From assembly GCA_023898685.1 (NCBI GenBank), contig CP060234.1, positions 248,001 to 312,000 of the forward strand: a DNA stretch of 64,000 nucleotides, written 5' to 3'. Origin of the DNA: Phycisphaeraceae bacterium. GTDB lineage: Bacteria > Planctomycetota > Phycisphaerae > Phycisphaerales > UBA1924. Shown here in pieces: positions 18,501-26,597 of the stretch. The position numbers were made by a program, and so were the translations under genes. Every line of letters starts with the position of its first letter. The stretch's first letter is position 1. The notes beneath the pieces were generated by a model. It worked only from the letters and a program-made list of their open reading frames with translations. It made no database searches and was not told where the DNA came from.

Positions 18501-19402
18501 AGCGTGGGGACGGAATCGTCGCCGAGACAGAAACCGGCCTGCGCGTCGTCATCGGCAAGCAGACGGGCGACATCGAGTCGATCAGGCAGGGCGGCAAGGA
18601 GTTGCTCGCGGGGCCCCTGACACCCTACTTCTGGCGGGCGCCGATCGACAACGACCGGGGCAACGGGATGCCGGGCCGGTCGGCGGCGTGGCGCGACGCG
18701 AGCGGGGCGTGGGACGTCTCGAGCGTGGATCGCGTGGGCGATGACTCGCACGAAGCGGTGATCGTCGCGAAGGGCCGGCTGCGCGGGGTCGACGCGGCCT
18801 ACGAGGTCCGGTACACCGTGCGGGGCGATGGGGAGGTGCACGTCGCGGCTTCGATGAGCAAGCCCGGCGGGAACCCGGGCCCGATCCCGCGCTTCGGCAT
18901 GCGGGCGCAGCTCAACGACGGGCTGTCGAACCTCGCCTGGTTCGGGCCCGGCCCGCAGGAGAGCTACTGGGACCGTGACGAGCTGCCGGTCGGCGAGTGG
19001 CGCTCGACGGTCGCGGATCAGATGTTCCCCTACTCAGAGCCCCAGGAGACGGGCAATCACGTGCGCACGAAGTGGGCGGCGCTGAGCGGCGCCGACGGAC
19101 GGGGGCTGCTGGTGCTCGCCGACCCCGGGGGGTGCTCGGTGCCCGAGCAAGCTCTGAGCCTCGCGGCGGTGCCGTTCGACGCGAAGGACGCGGACGTCGC
19201 GAAGTACGCCTATCAGCTCACCAGGCACGGCGTGTGGCTGCACCTCGACACCGCCCAGACGGGCGTGGGCGGGGACAACTCGTGGGGTGCGTGGCCCAAG
19301 GACGAGTACATCCTCCGGCCCGAGGCGAACAAGGTGGCGTTCGTGCTGAGGCCCGTGGCGTCGGGTGATGAGGTGAAGGCGCGGTTGGCATACGAGCCCT
19401 GA
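15533..19402 (+). CDS. Secreted LacZ-type GH2 beta-galactosidase with nested LamG domain
   Basis: This 1,289-residue protein has a signal peptide (about 1-30), a GH2 sugar-binding domain, an Ig-like domain and a TIM barrel with acid/base E503 (WSLGNEMGDG) and nucleophile E568 (LCEYSHAMGNS). The LacZ motif GGHIWDWVDQGL is then interrupted by a LamG/concanavalin-like domain (about 624-789, with TLEAWVKTE and GLMREVRIYDRAL). The barrel sequence resumes at YAYGGFLEPPGTYNDDNF and continues to the C-terminal beta-sandwich domains. AGGAG at 15524-15528 precedes tandem ATGs at 15533 and 15536, so either is possible. It probably cleaves beta-galactosides in the periplasm or outside the cell, with LamG helping to hold polymeric substrate. 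Confidence 0.92.
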   Translation: MMPATTTKTRRTWSLWLASLAATAPLAAGALEMVPSDRAEVPYWDDLSVLNIGRLPARAFAFPFAGESEARANAGPAEYLNSSFIKSLDGDWDFNWAKTPDQTPDGFWESGFKPGSDWTTIPVPSNMEIHGWGYPNYTNIRYHFNPAEPPKVPVDQNWVGCYRRSFDIPADWDGRQRFIRFEGAGSAIEVWVNGQYVGYAQDGRSSIEFDITKVSHAGTNTVATKVFRLSDGAYLECQDFWRLSGIYRDVLVWSAPPAHIRDFGVRTNLGDTSSEVELTLDIEQTLPVTGQSAIDPLKLSLKLWDDDGKLVAEGANNRVPIEMGITTNIHEFLTVESPRLWSAEMPNLYTLTMTLMTSDGTVLESIPQRVGFREISITDGVFKVNGKPTLIRGVNRHEHDPMRGHAVTLEGMKQDIELMKQNNFNAVRTCHYPNHPVWYQLCNENGLYVTDEANIESHGIGYDEDKTLANKPEWIDAHVQRFQRMVLRDRNNPCITVWSLGNEMGDGVCTTAEYLWGKGFDRTRPIQSERAKRVHGNTDMVVPMYASPQWLERYATGDRIDKPLILCEYSHAMGNSNGNFDWYWDRFKEYDTLGGGHIWDWVDQGLLAKIPPQLKLRTAVPSESFVFDGRASDEGATGKVDLDLESVPDLTGPCTLEAWVKTERSAGGGTGRTGHAQIVGKGDHEMALKLNGEHSEFYVFAGGTWHAASAPFPDDWYGTWHHLAGRFDGDRVDLFVDGQKVANSSTGGNHPTKTAHPLTIGYNSEMPGRDFDGLMREVRIYDRALSDAEIKSDSAEPDGLRLRAVLNSKTITEDQSGPGGTVYAYGGFLEPPGTYNDDNFCMNGVVNADRTPKPAMAAIKYDMQPIAAELVKLDGGKAVVKLTNWYNHARADRMVDGSWSMQLNGKGIGHGDFAMPPLEPRESAEVTLDLSSVAMRNAESGSSYDLKLNWKAREATAVVPAGHEVAWEQFHLEDMPAKARVAAGRVDVAERGDGIVAETETGLRVVIGKQTGDIESIRQGGKELLAGPLTPYFWRAPIDNDRGNGMPGRSAAWRDASGAWDVSSVDRVGDDSHEAVIVAKGRLRGVDAAYEVRYTVRGDGEVHVAASMSKPGGNPGPIPRFGMRAQLNDGLSNLAWFGPGPQESYWDRDELPVGEWRSTVADQMFPYSEPQETGNHVRTKWAALSGADGRGLLVLADPGGCSVPEQALSLAAVPFDAKDADVAKYAYQLTRHGVWLHLDTAQTGVGGDNSWGAWPKDEYILRPEANKVAFVLRPVASGDEVKARLAYEP

Positions 19403-19437
19403 TCCGCGTTTAAGGGCCAGCACAAGATGTTCGAGTT

Positions 19438-19499
19438 TCAACGCGAAGGACTCGAAGGAAGAGACTGAACGCGGAGGCGCGAAGAGCGCGGAGCGGGAC
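19438..19499. repeat. Interspersed repeat, family E, copy 2
   Basis: It shares GAGACTGAACGCGGAGGCGC and the flanking GAAGG and GCGGAG units with the copy at 9740-9800. It lies between the convergent LacZ-type and tricorn-type genes. Confidence 0.7.
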
Positions 19500-19580
19500 C
19501 GAGGGCAGGACTGGCAGGAGGCCCGAGCGGAACAACCGGGCTGACGCCCCGGTCTCGTTCCGGGCTGCTCGTCGCGCATG

Positions 19581-19606
19581 AAAAAGCCCGGCGGGACCCG
19601 CCGGGC
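19581..19606 (-). terminator. Rho-independent terminator of the tricorn-type gene
   Basis: On the minus strand GCCCGGCGGG/CCCGCCGGGC forms a 10-bp GC stem followed by five T residues. It lies 25-50 bases past the stop of the minus-strand protease gene. Confidence 0.85.
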
Positions 19607-19630
19607 CTGGAGCTGTGGATCACCACCGGA

Positions 19631-22600
19631 TCAGCGGTCTTCGGGGCGGATGCCCATGCCCGAGCGATCGGGATCGTTCGGCCTGACCGGCGGGTGGTGC
19701 CCGTGGGCCTTGACCTCGTCGAGCATGAGGTTCACGGCCGCGTCGAGCTGCGGACGATCACCCTTCGCATTCGCGGTCGGGTCGTCGATGACCTCGATGT
19801 CGGGGTCGACGCCGTGGCCTTCGATGCCCCAGGTGCCGTCGAGCTCATAGAAACCGAAATTGGGGACGGTGACGACGGCGCCATCGATGAGGCCCGGGAC
19901 GCCCGAGATGCCGACGAGGCCTCCCCAGGTACGGGTGCCCAGGAGCTTGCCGACCTCGTGGTGGCGGAAGAGCCAGGGGAACATGTCGCCGCCCGAGCCG
20001 GCCATGCCGTTGATGAGCATGCACTTGGGACCCTGGTGCGAATCCGGGGGCCAGGGCCAGTCCTTGCCGTCGCGCCGGGCCCAGTAGTTGGTCTGGGGGC
20101 GGTTGAGCAGCTCGATGAAGCGGTTGGGGATCTGGCCGCCGCCGTTCCAGCGCTCGTCGATGATGAGCGCGTCCTTGCCGATCTGCCCGTAGAACTGGCG
20201 GAAGAGCTCGTTCTGGCCGTCGACGCCCGTGTTAGGCACGTGGATGTAGCCGACCTTGCCGTCCGAGGCCTTCGCGACATACTCGCGGTTGGACTCGACC
20301 CAGTCGCGGTAGCGGAGATTGAACTCGTTGGAGATCGGCTTGATCGTCACGTCGTGCTCGTTGCGGGCCTCATCATCGCCGACGAGCTTGGAGGCGACGG
20401 TCAGGGTGGTGTCGCGCCCGGCGAGCCCGATGAACGAGGCCCAGGGGTCCAGCGCGGTGTCGATCGCCACGCCGTTGACGGCGGTAATGTAGTCGCCCTC
20501 CTTGACGTCCAGACCGGGCTGGTTGAGCGGGCCCCGGGCGTCGGAATCCCACGGCGCGCCGTGATACATGTGCTCGATCTTGTAGGCGGTGTGGGCGTTC
20601 CCCTCGTCGTCGGTCTCGGTGCCGAGGGCGAAGTCGACGCCCAGCAGGCCGACAGGCTCGGAGGGCTGGCCCTCGAAGTCGCCGCCGAAGTAGTAGGCGT
20701 GCCCGACGTTGAGCTCGGAGATCATCTCGCCGATGATGAACGCGACGTCCTCCCGGGTCGCGGCGTCGGCGAGCATCGCCTGATACCGCTCATGCACCGC
20801 GTCCCAGTCAACGCCGTGCATGTTCTTGACGTAGAAGAAGTCGCGGTAGCGGCGCCAGGCGTCGGTGAACATCTCCTCCCACTCGGCCCGGGGATCGACC
20901 ATCTTGCGCAGCCCGCTGGGTCGCAGGGCCTTGGAGAACGACTGACCCGGCTTGGCGTCGACGATCGCGAAGCCCCCCTGCCCGCCGGCGAGGATCTTCT
21001 TGCCGTCGCCCGAGATATCGAATCCGCCGGCCGCGCCCAGGACGGTCTTCTCCTCGGGCTCGTCGGCGGTGATATCGATCAGCTTGATCGCGGGCGGTCC
21101 CCCGATCGTGCCGCGCACGTAGAGAAGGTTGCCGCTGTCGTTCGAGGCGAGGTTCCAGAACGATCCGGGCTCGACGGGCAGCTCCATGCCGCGGGCCTCG
21201 AATCCATCGAGGTCGATCTCGACGGGCTTCGTCTCGCCGTCGCCCGACTCGCCGCGGATCTTCTTGACCTCGTCGGCGTCGATGTCGCGGGTGGTGCGGT
21301 GAGCGGTCCAGGTGCCGCTGGCGCCCATCATCTCGATCGACCACGTGCCGTTCATGTCGTCGTCCGACACGGTGCCCGTCATGACAACCTTGACGGGGCC
21401 CTGGGCCCGCTCGCGGTAGAACTCCTGCTTGGCTTCGTCCCACTTCACGACGTCGCCCAGGTCCTTGCTCTCGCCCTGGGACTCGCTCGTGCCCATGATG
21501 TTCCCGTCCTCGTCGACGATGATCGTCAGCGTGAACGAGACCTCATCGTCGGGCGCCCCGATCGCCTTGAACCCCTTGGCGGTGCCCTCCCACTTGCCGA
21601 AGAGGGGGTGGTCCTTGTTCAGGCCCGCGTAGGGATCGTCGGACTCGTCGCCGCTCTTCTTGTCGTCGGCCTGGCCCGAGCCGTCCTTGGCCTCGCCGCT
21701 CTCGTCCGGGGCGGCCTCGTCCTTGTCGCCCTTGTCGGCGTCCTCGGGCTTGGCCTCGCCGCCGTCGTCGGCCTTGCCGGAGTCGTCGGCCTTGTCCTCG
21801 TCGGCCTCCTCGGGCTCCTCCCACGTCTCGTCGTCCGACTTGAGCAGGCGTGGATTCTCGACGTCGGCGTTCAGCGGCACCGCGATCAGCTTGTCGGTGT
21901 TGGCATACACGAAGGACGACCCGACCTGGTCGTAGATGGGGTTCGCGAACTCGCGGTTCGAGGCGTAGTAGAGATAATCGCCCTTGCGGCTGAAAGCCGG
22001 GCTCGTGTCGTTGAAGAAGCCGCTGGTGACCTTGTGCTTCTCGCCGCTCTTGGTGTCGTAGAGCCAGATCGCGCTGCTGAGCTCGTCGTCATCGGCTCGT
22101 GACCAGGTGATCCACCGAGAATCGCCCGACCAGCCCGGCGAGGCGGGGTTGCCCCAGGGGTCCCGGTCGATGAGCGTGGTCTCGCCCGATTCAATATCGA
22201 CCTGGATGATGTCGCCCGCCTTGTCGTTGATCAGCAGGCTCTTGGAGTCCGGCGCCCACACGATCGAGTAGAAGTAGGTCTTGTTGCCGTGGGTCACCTG
22301 CCGCGTCTCACCCTTGCCGTCCGACTGGGTCAGGTAGAGCTCGTACTCGCCGCCCGCGTCGGAGAAGTAGGCGATCCACTTCCCGTCGGGGCTCCACGCC
22401 GGGTTGCGCTCGGCGGCGCCCGAGGTGTCGGTGAGCTGCCGAACCGGGCCGTTCTCGGCCGGGATGGTCCAGATGTCGCCCCGGGCCTCGACCACCGCCC
22501 GCTTGCCGGTCGACGAGATGCCGCCGCCCGCCAGTGTCTCGGCCGCCTCGACCGCGTGGGGGCGGATCTCGGGCCTGGCGCCCGGGATGCGGACGTCGAC

Positions 22601-23515
22601 CTCGCGCGTCTTGCCGCTGCGGAGGTCGAGCACCTTCATCGCCGGGCCGTGCTGGAAGATGATCTCGCCCTGGCCGCGATCGCCCGGGCCGACCGAGGGG
22701 TACTTGACGTCGTAGTCGTCGAACTTGGTGACCTGTTCGGACTTGCCCGACTTGGTGTCGTAAGACCAGATGTTGAGCTTGTGCTCGGGTCCGGCGTCGG
22801 AGAGGTAGTAGACCTTGTCGCCGTGCCACATCGGGATGGTGTCGGTGCCCTCCCAGTCGGTGATCTGCTTGGATTCATAGGTATCGAGGTTGAACAGCCA
22901 GACGTCGGCCGCCATGCCGCCGCGGTAGCGCTTCCAGGTGCGTCCGTCGCGGACCATGGGGGTGTAGGCCATCCACACGCCGTCATCGCTGATCGAGGCG
23001 TTGCCGCCGTAGGGAACGGGCAGCTTCTCGGGGAGCCCGCCGTTCTCGGAGACCGAATAGAGGCGGGGGCCCGAGACGCCGTCGCGGTCGGCCCCGGTGA
23101 AGAAGATGATGCCGCGCTGGGGGCTCCAGTCGGTGGGCATCTCGCCCGAGGGGCGGTGGGTGAGGCGTTTGGGCACGCCGCCCATGGTCGACATGGTGTA
23201 GAGGTCGCGTCCGCCGTCGTAATTGCCCTGGAAGACGATCTCGTCTCCCGCGTCGTTGAACTTGGGGAAGAGCTCCTGGCCCGGGGGGCTGGCGAGGGGG
23301 CGGGCGAGGCCGCCGTCGCGGGAGACGATCCAGATGTCGTTGGCGTAGACGAAGACGATCTCGGTCTTGGAGATGTCAGGGAACCGGAGCATGCCGGCGT
23401 GGGGGGTGATCTCGTCGGCGGCGGACGCCGGCGACGCGGTGAGCGCGGCGGCGGCGAGCAAGGCGGCCGGGGCCCCGGCGGCAACGATCCTGGCGATAAA
23501 CGGTGCGGTCTTCAT
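19631..23515 (-). CDS. Secreted tricorn-type S41 protease with acidic insertion
   Basis: This 1,294-residue exported protein (signal peptide ending near ASA, about residue 32) has an N-terminal beta-propeller of WD40-like/TolB-type repeats (about 45-550), then a tricorn-like region with a PDZ domain and C-terminal S41 protease domain. The likely nucleophile is S1174 in GMAGSGGDMFPW. Between propeller and catalytic half is an unusual insert: an Asp/Glu/Lys tail (about 555-632) and a small all-beta domain (about 635-740, starting HPLFGKWEGTAKGF). Tricorn homologues trim peptides; here that would occur in the periplasm. A 308-bp divergent region separates it from the nucleoside transporter. Confidence 0.88.
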   Translation of the reverse strand: MKTAPFIARIVAAGAPAALLAAAALTASPASAADEITPHAGMLRFPDISKTEIVFVYANDIWIVSRDGGLARPLASPPGQELFPKFNDAGDEIVFQGNYDGGRDLYTMSTMGGVPKRLTHRPSGEMPTDWSPQRGIIFFTGADRDGVSGPRLYSVSENGGLPEKLPVPYGGNASISDDGVWMAYTPMVRDGRTWKRYRGGMAADVWLFNLDTYESKQITDWEGTDTIPMWHGDKVYYLSDAGPEHKLNIWSYDTKSGKSEQVTKFDDYDVKYPSVGPGDRGQGEIIFQHGPAMKVLDLRSGKTREVDVRIPGARPEIRPHAVEAAETLAGGGISSTGKRAVVEARGDIWTIPAENGPVRQLTDTSGAAERNPAWSPDGKWIAYFSDAGGEYELYLTQSDGKGETRQVTHGNKTYFYSIVWAPDSKSLLINDKAGDIIQVDIESGETTLIDRDPWGNPASPGWSGDSRWITWSRADDDELSSAIWLYDTKSGEKHKVTSGFFNDTSPAFSRKGDYLYYASNREFANPIYDQVGSSFVYANTDKLIAVPLNADVENPRLLKSDDETWEEPEEADEDKADDSGKADDGGEAKPEDADKGDKDEAAPDESGEAKDGSGQADDKKSGDESDDPYAGLNKDHPLFGKWEGTAKGFKAIGAPDDEVSFTLTIIVDEDGNIMGTSESQGESKDLGDVVKWDEAKQEFYRERAQGPVKVVMTGTVSDDDMNGTWSIEMMGASGTWTAHRTTRDIDADEVKKIRGESGDGETKPVEIDLDGFEARGMELPVEPGSFWNLASNDSGNLLYVRGTIGGPPAIKLIDITADEPEEKTVLGAAGGFDISGDGKKILAGGQGGFAIVDAKPGQSFSKALRPSGLRKMVDPRAEWEEMFTDAWRRYRDFFYVKNMHGVDWDAVHERYQAMLADAATREDVAFIIGEMISELNVGHAYYFGGDFEGQPSEPVGLLGVDFALGTETDDEGNAHTAYKIEHMYHGAPWDSDARGPLNQPGLDVKEGDYITAVNGVAIDTALDPWASFIGLAGRDTTLTVASKLVGDDEARNEHDVTIKPISNEFNLRYRDWVESNREYVAKASDGKVGYIHVPNTGVDGQNELFRQFYGQIGKDALIIDERWNGGGQIPNRFIELLNRPQTNYWARRDGKDWPWPPDSHQGPKCMLINGMAGSGGDMFPWLFRHHEVGKLLGTRTWGGLVGISGVPGLIDGAVVTVPNFGFYELDGTWGIEGHGVDPDIEVIDDPTANAKGDRPQLDAAVNLMLDEVKAHGHHPPVRPNDPDRSGMGIRPEDR

Positions 23516-23823
23516 GGATGTCCTCTCGAAGCGTGCGTGCGGCGGAGCCCTCCCCGGGCGGGCCGACTATTGGCCAGCATACACGGATCACGCCCGTCGC
23601 CCAGTGCCGCGACACCGCGGTTCAGTTTCGTGGTAGCATCCGCCGGTCGAGACCCCGGGCGCGGGAGGCTCCGTGTGCCAGTCGTTGGGATGTTGGGCAC
23701 CGATCTTTCCGGCGGGGCATTGCGGAAGTTTTCGCCGGGCGGGTCGGTGGGCCCGGCGTGGCGCATGAATTACTCCCGGGCTCGGGGGCGCGCCGATCGA
23801 CCCCACACCACTCGGAGGCTGTC
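23516..23823. other. Divergent control region between protease and transporter genes
   Basis: These 308 bases hold no convincing gene. AGCATA at 23576-23581 is a minus-strand -10-like TATGCT for the protease, about 60 bases upstream of its start. TAGCAT at 23634-23639 is a possible plus-strand -10 for the transporter with a long leader of about 180 bases. GGAGG at 23814-23818 is the transporter ribosome-binding site. I see no repeat here. Confidence 0.45.
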
Positions 23824-25203
23824 GTGACCGACCTTGACGCTCACGGGGACAACCGCGGCACCGGACTGGGAACCCTCTCGGCCCTCTCGGTGATGATGTT
23901 CCTCCAGTTCTTCGTGTGGGGGGCGTGGTACGTCACCGTCGGCAACTACATGAACGCCAAGGGCATGGGCGACGCGATCTTCTGGGCCTACACCGTCGGC
24001 CCGATCGCGGCCATCGTCAGCCCGTTCTTCCTAGGCATGGTGGCCGACCGGTTCTTCGCGACCGAGAAGGTGCTGGGCGTGATGCACATCGCGGGGGGCA
24101 TCGCCCTGGCCGTCGCCCCGCTGTTTACGCCGGCCCCCGACGCGCCGGACGGCGCCCAGTGGGGGTTCATCTTCTTCCTGCTCGTCCACATGCTGTGCTA
24201 CATGCCCACCCTTGGCCTGACGAACACGCTCGCGTTCCACCACCTGCCGAACAGGGAGAAGCAGTTCCCGATCGTGCGGGTGTTCGGGACGATCGGGTGG
24301 ATCGCGGCGAACATCACGATCAGCAAGGTGCTCAAGGCCGACCAGGGTGAACAGATGTTCTACCTGGCCGGGGGCTCGGCGGTGGTGCTGGGCGCGGTGA
24401 GCTTCTTCCTGCCGCACACGCCGGCGCCGGCGAAGGGCAAGGCGATGTCGGCCCGGGACGTCCTTGGGCTGGACTCGCTGGTGCTGATGAAGCAGCGTTC
24501 GTTCGCGGTCTTCGTGATCAGCTCGTTCCTGATCTGCATCCCGCTGGCGGCGTATTACGCGTACGCCCCGGTGTACGCGAACGCGGTCGGCTTCCATGAA
24601 GTCGGATCCACCATGTCACTCGGGCAATGGGCCGAGGTGATCTTCATGGTGCTCATGCCGGTGTTCTTCGCGGCGTTGGGCGTGAAGTGGATGCTGCTGG
24701 TGGGCATGCTGGCGTGGGTGGTGCGGTACGGCCTGTTCGCTGGCGCGGCGTCGTCGGGCATGTTGTGGATGGTGATCGGCGGCATCCTGCTGCACGGCAT
24801 CTGCTACGACTTCTTCTTCGTCACCGGGTTCATCTACGTGGACAAGGCGGCCAATCAGAAGATCCGCGGGCAGGCGCAGGGATTCCTCGTGCTCGTCACG
24901 CAGGGGCTTGGGATGCTGATTGGCGCCCAACTCGCGGGTTGGCTCGTCAATACAAACGCCGCGGAGAACATTGAGCAGTTGACCGCGGACGCGGCGAGCC
25001 TGCGCGAGCAGGCCGGGGCGGCGAGCGGGGAGGCCGCGGGAACACTGTGGGATCAGGCGACCGCCCTGCTGCTCGACGCCCACAACTGGCAGACGATCTG
25101 GCTCATCCCCTGCCTGATGGCCGCGGTGATCATGGTGGCGTTCTTCCTGCTATTCAAGGCCCCGAAGAACGGCGACACCGGCCATGCCCCGGACGCGGCC
25201 TGA
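23824..25203 (+). CDS. MFS nucleoside:H+ symporter family transporter
   Basis: This 459-residue inner-membrane protein has about 12 hydrophobic helices. The opening SVMMFLQFFVWGAWYVTVG and the loop YMPTLGLTNTLAFHHL with REKQFPIVRVFGTIGWI are hallmarks of the NupG/XapB nucleoside:proton symporters. The start is GTG 23824, 5 bases after a GGAGG site. A Glu/Ala-rich loop (about 380-410) between late helices is longer than in NupG. Many planctomycete members of this family sit near sugar genes, so a non-nucleoside substrate is possible. Confidence 0.85.
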   Translation: MTDLDAHGDNRGTGLGTLSALSVMMFLQFFVWGAWYVTVGNYMNAKGMGDAIFWAYTVGPIAAIVSPFFLGMVADRFFATEKVLGVMHIAGGIALAVAPLFTPAPDAPDGAQWGFIFFLLVHMLCYMPTLGLTNTLAFHHLPNREKQFPIVRVFGTIGWIAANITISKVLKADQGEQMFYLAGGSAVVLGAVSFFLPHTPAPAKGKAMSARDVLGLDSLVLMKQRSFAVFVISSFLICIPLAAYYAYAPVYANAVGFHEVGSTMSLGQWAEVIFMVLMPVFFAALGVKWMLLVGMLAWVVRYGLFAGAASSGMLWMVIGGILLHGICYDFFFVTGFIYVDKAANQKIRGQAQGFLVLVTQGLGMLIGAQLAGWLVNTNAAENIEQLTADAASLREQAGAASGEAAGTLWDQATALLLDAHNWQTIWLIPCLMAAVIMVAFFLLFKAPKNGDTGHAPDAA

Positions 25204-25270
25204 TCTGTTGGCGGCATCTCGCCTTCCGTGCTAGGCTGCACTTCCCGCACCCGCACACGGAGTTTCAGAC

Positions 25271-26593
25271 ATGATCGATCAGAACCCCGAATCGCGCCGT
25301 GATTTCCTTCTCAAGGCGGGCATGCTCGCCGGGGCCGCGGCGATGATGCCGGCTCTTTCGGGGTGCGCCTCGGTCCGCCCCACCGCCCCCGCCGCGATCG
25401 GACGGGGCCCGAGGCCCCCGAAGGACGGCGAGACGATCAAGATCGGCGTCATCGGGCCGGGCGGCATGGGCACGGGTCACGTGCACGCCATCTGCGACAT
25501 CGTCGGCCGGGGCGAGGCGGACGCGGAGATCGTCGCGATCGCCGACGTGTGCGACATCCACGCAAACAACGCCGCCGATGTCGTGCAATCGAAGCGCGGG
25601 AACCGGCCCGACGTCTACCGCGACTACCGCGAGCTGCTCGCACGTGACGACATCCACGGCGTCCTGAACGCGACGCCCGAGCACTGGCACGCGAAGGTCG
25701 CGATCGACGCGATCGTGGCGGGCAAGGACATCTACAGCGAGAAACCCATGACGCTCAACCTCGCCGACGCCCTGGCGCTGCGAGCGGCGGCCAAGGCCAA
25801 CCCGGACGTGATCTGCCAGATCGGCACGCAGAAGATCATGCTGCCGAAGTACCGGGCGGCGAAGAAGCTGATCGACGACGGGGCGATCGGCGTGCCGGTG
25901 TTCAGCCAGACCTCATATTGCCGCAACACGCCCAATGGCGAGTGGAACTACTACCAGCTCAATCCGGACTGGAAGCCGGGCGAGAACCTCGACTGGAAGA
26001 TGTGGCTGGGCGACCACAAGATGAGGCCCTGGGACCCGAAGATCTACGCCCGCTGGCGCCGCTACAGCGAGTTCTCGACGGGCATCATCGGCGATCTGCT
26101 GGTGCACGAGATCACGCCCATGTACATGGCGCTCGAGAACGCGATCGGCTGGCCGACGCGCGTGGTGGCGACGGGGTCGCACATGGTCGACAAGGACATG
26201 GACAACCACGACCTGGTCAACCTCGAGATCCAGTACGAATCGGGGCATCAGATGGTCGTCGCGGGTGCGACCTGCAACGAGGTGGGGCTCGAGAACCTGA
26301 TCCGGGGCAACAAGGCCAACATCTATCTCAACAGCCGGCACTGCGAGATGCGGCCCACACGCCCCTACGTCGACGAGGTCGACCCGCAGACGATCGAGTG
26401 CCCGGACATCGGCAACGACCAGGACGAGCTGCGCAAGAACTGGTTCCGCGTCATGCGGTCGCGCGAGGAGCCCGACAGCAACGTCGAGCGCGGCACGCGA
26501 GTCATGGTCGCGGTCGACCTCGCCACCCGGTCGATGTGGACGGGCCGGGCGTGGGCGTTCGACCACGAGAACCTGACCGTCCGGGCGCTCTGA
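25271..26593 (+). CDS. Gfo/Idh/MocA oxidoreductase with Tat/lipoprotein signal
   Basis: This 440-residue NAD(P)-dependent oxidoreductase has a twin-arginine motif (SRRDFLLKAG) followed by a lipobox-like LSGC at about residues 30-33, so it is probably exported folded and may be lipid-anchored. The Rossmann motif KIGVIGPGGMGTGHVHA and the family signature SEKPMTLNLADA are present. The C-terminal alpha/beta domain contains GDLLVHEITPMYMALE. Planctomycetes carry many such paralogues acting on sugars, often with unknown substrate. It ends 4 bp before apbE and probably forms an operon with it and a second MocA gene. Confidence 0.9.
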   Translation: MIDQNPESRRDFLLKAGMLAGAAAMMPALSGCASVRPTAPAAIGRGPRPPKDGETIKIGVIGPGGMGTGHVHAICDIVGRGEADAEIVAIADVCDIHANNAADVVQSKRGNRPDVYRDYRELLARDDIHGVLNATPEHWHAKVAIDAIVAGKDIYSEKPMTLNLADALALRAAAKANPDVICQIGTQKIMLPKYRAAKKLIDDGAIGVPVFSQTSYCRNTPNGEWNYYQLNPDWKPGENLDWKMWLGDHKMRPWDPKIYARWRRYSEFSTGIIGDLLVHEITPMYMALENAIGWPTRVVATGSHMVDKDMDNHDLVNLEIQYESGHQMVVAGATCNEVGLENLIRGNKANIYLNSRHCEMRPTRPYVDEVDPQTIECPDIGNDQDELRKNWFRVMRSREEPDSNVERGTRVMVAVDLATRSMWTGRAWAFDHENLTVRAL

Positions 26594-26597
26594 GCCG

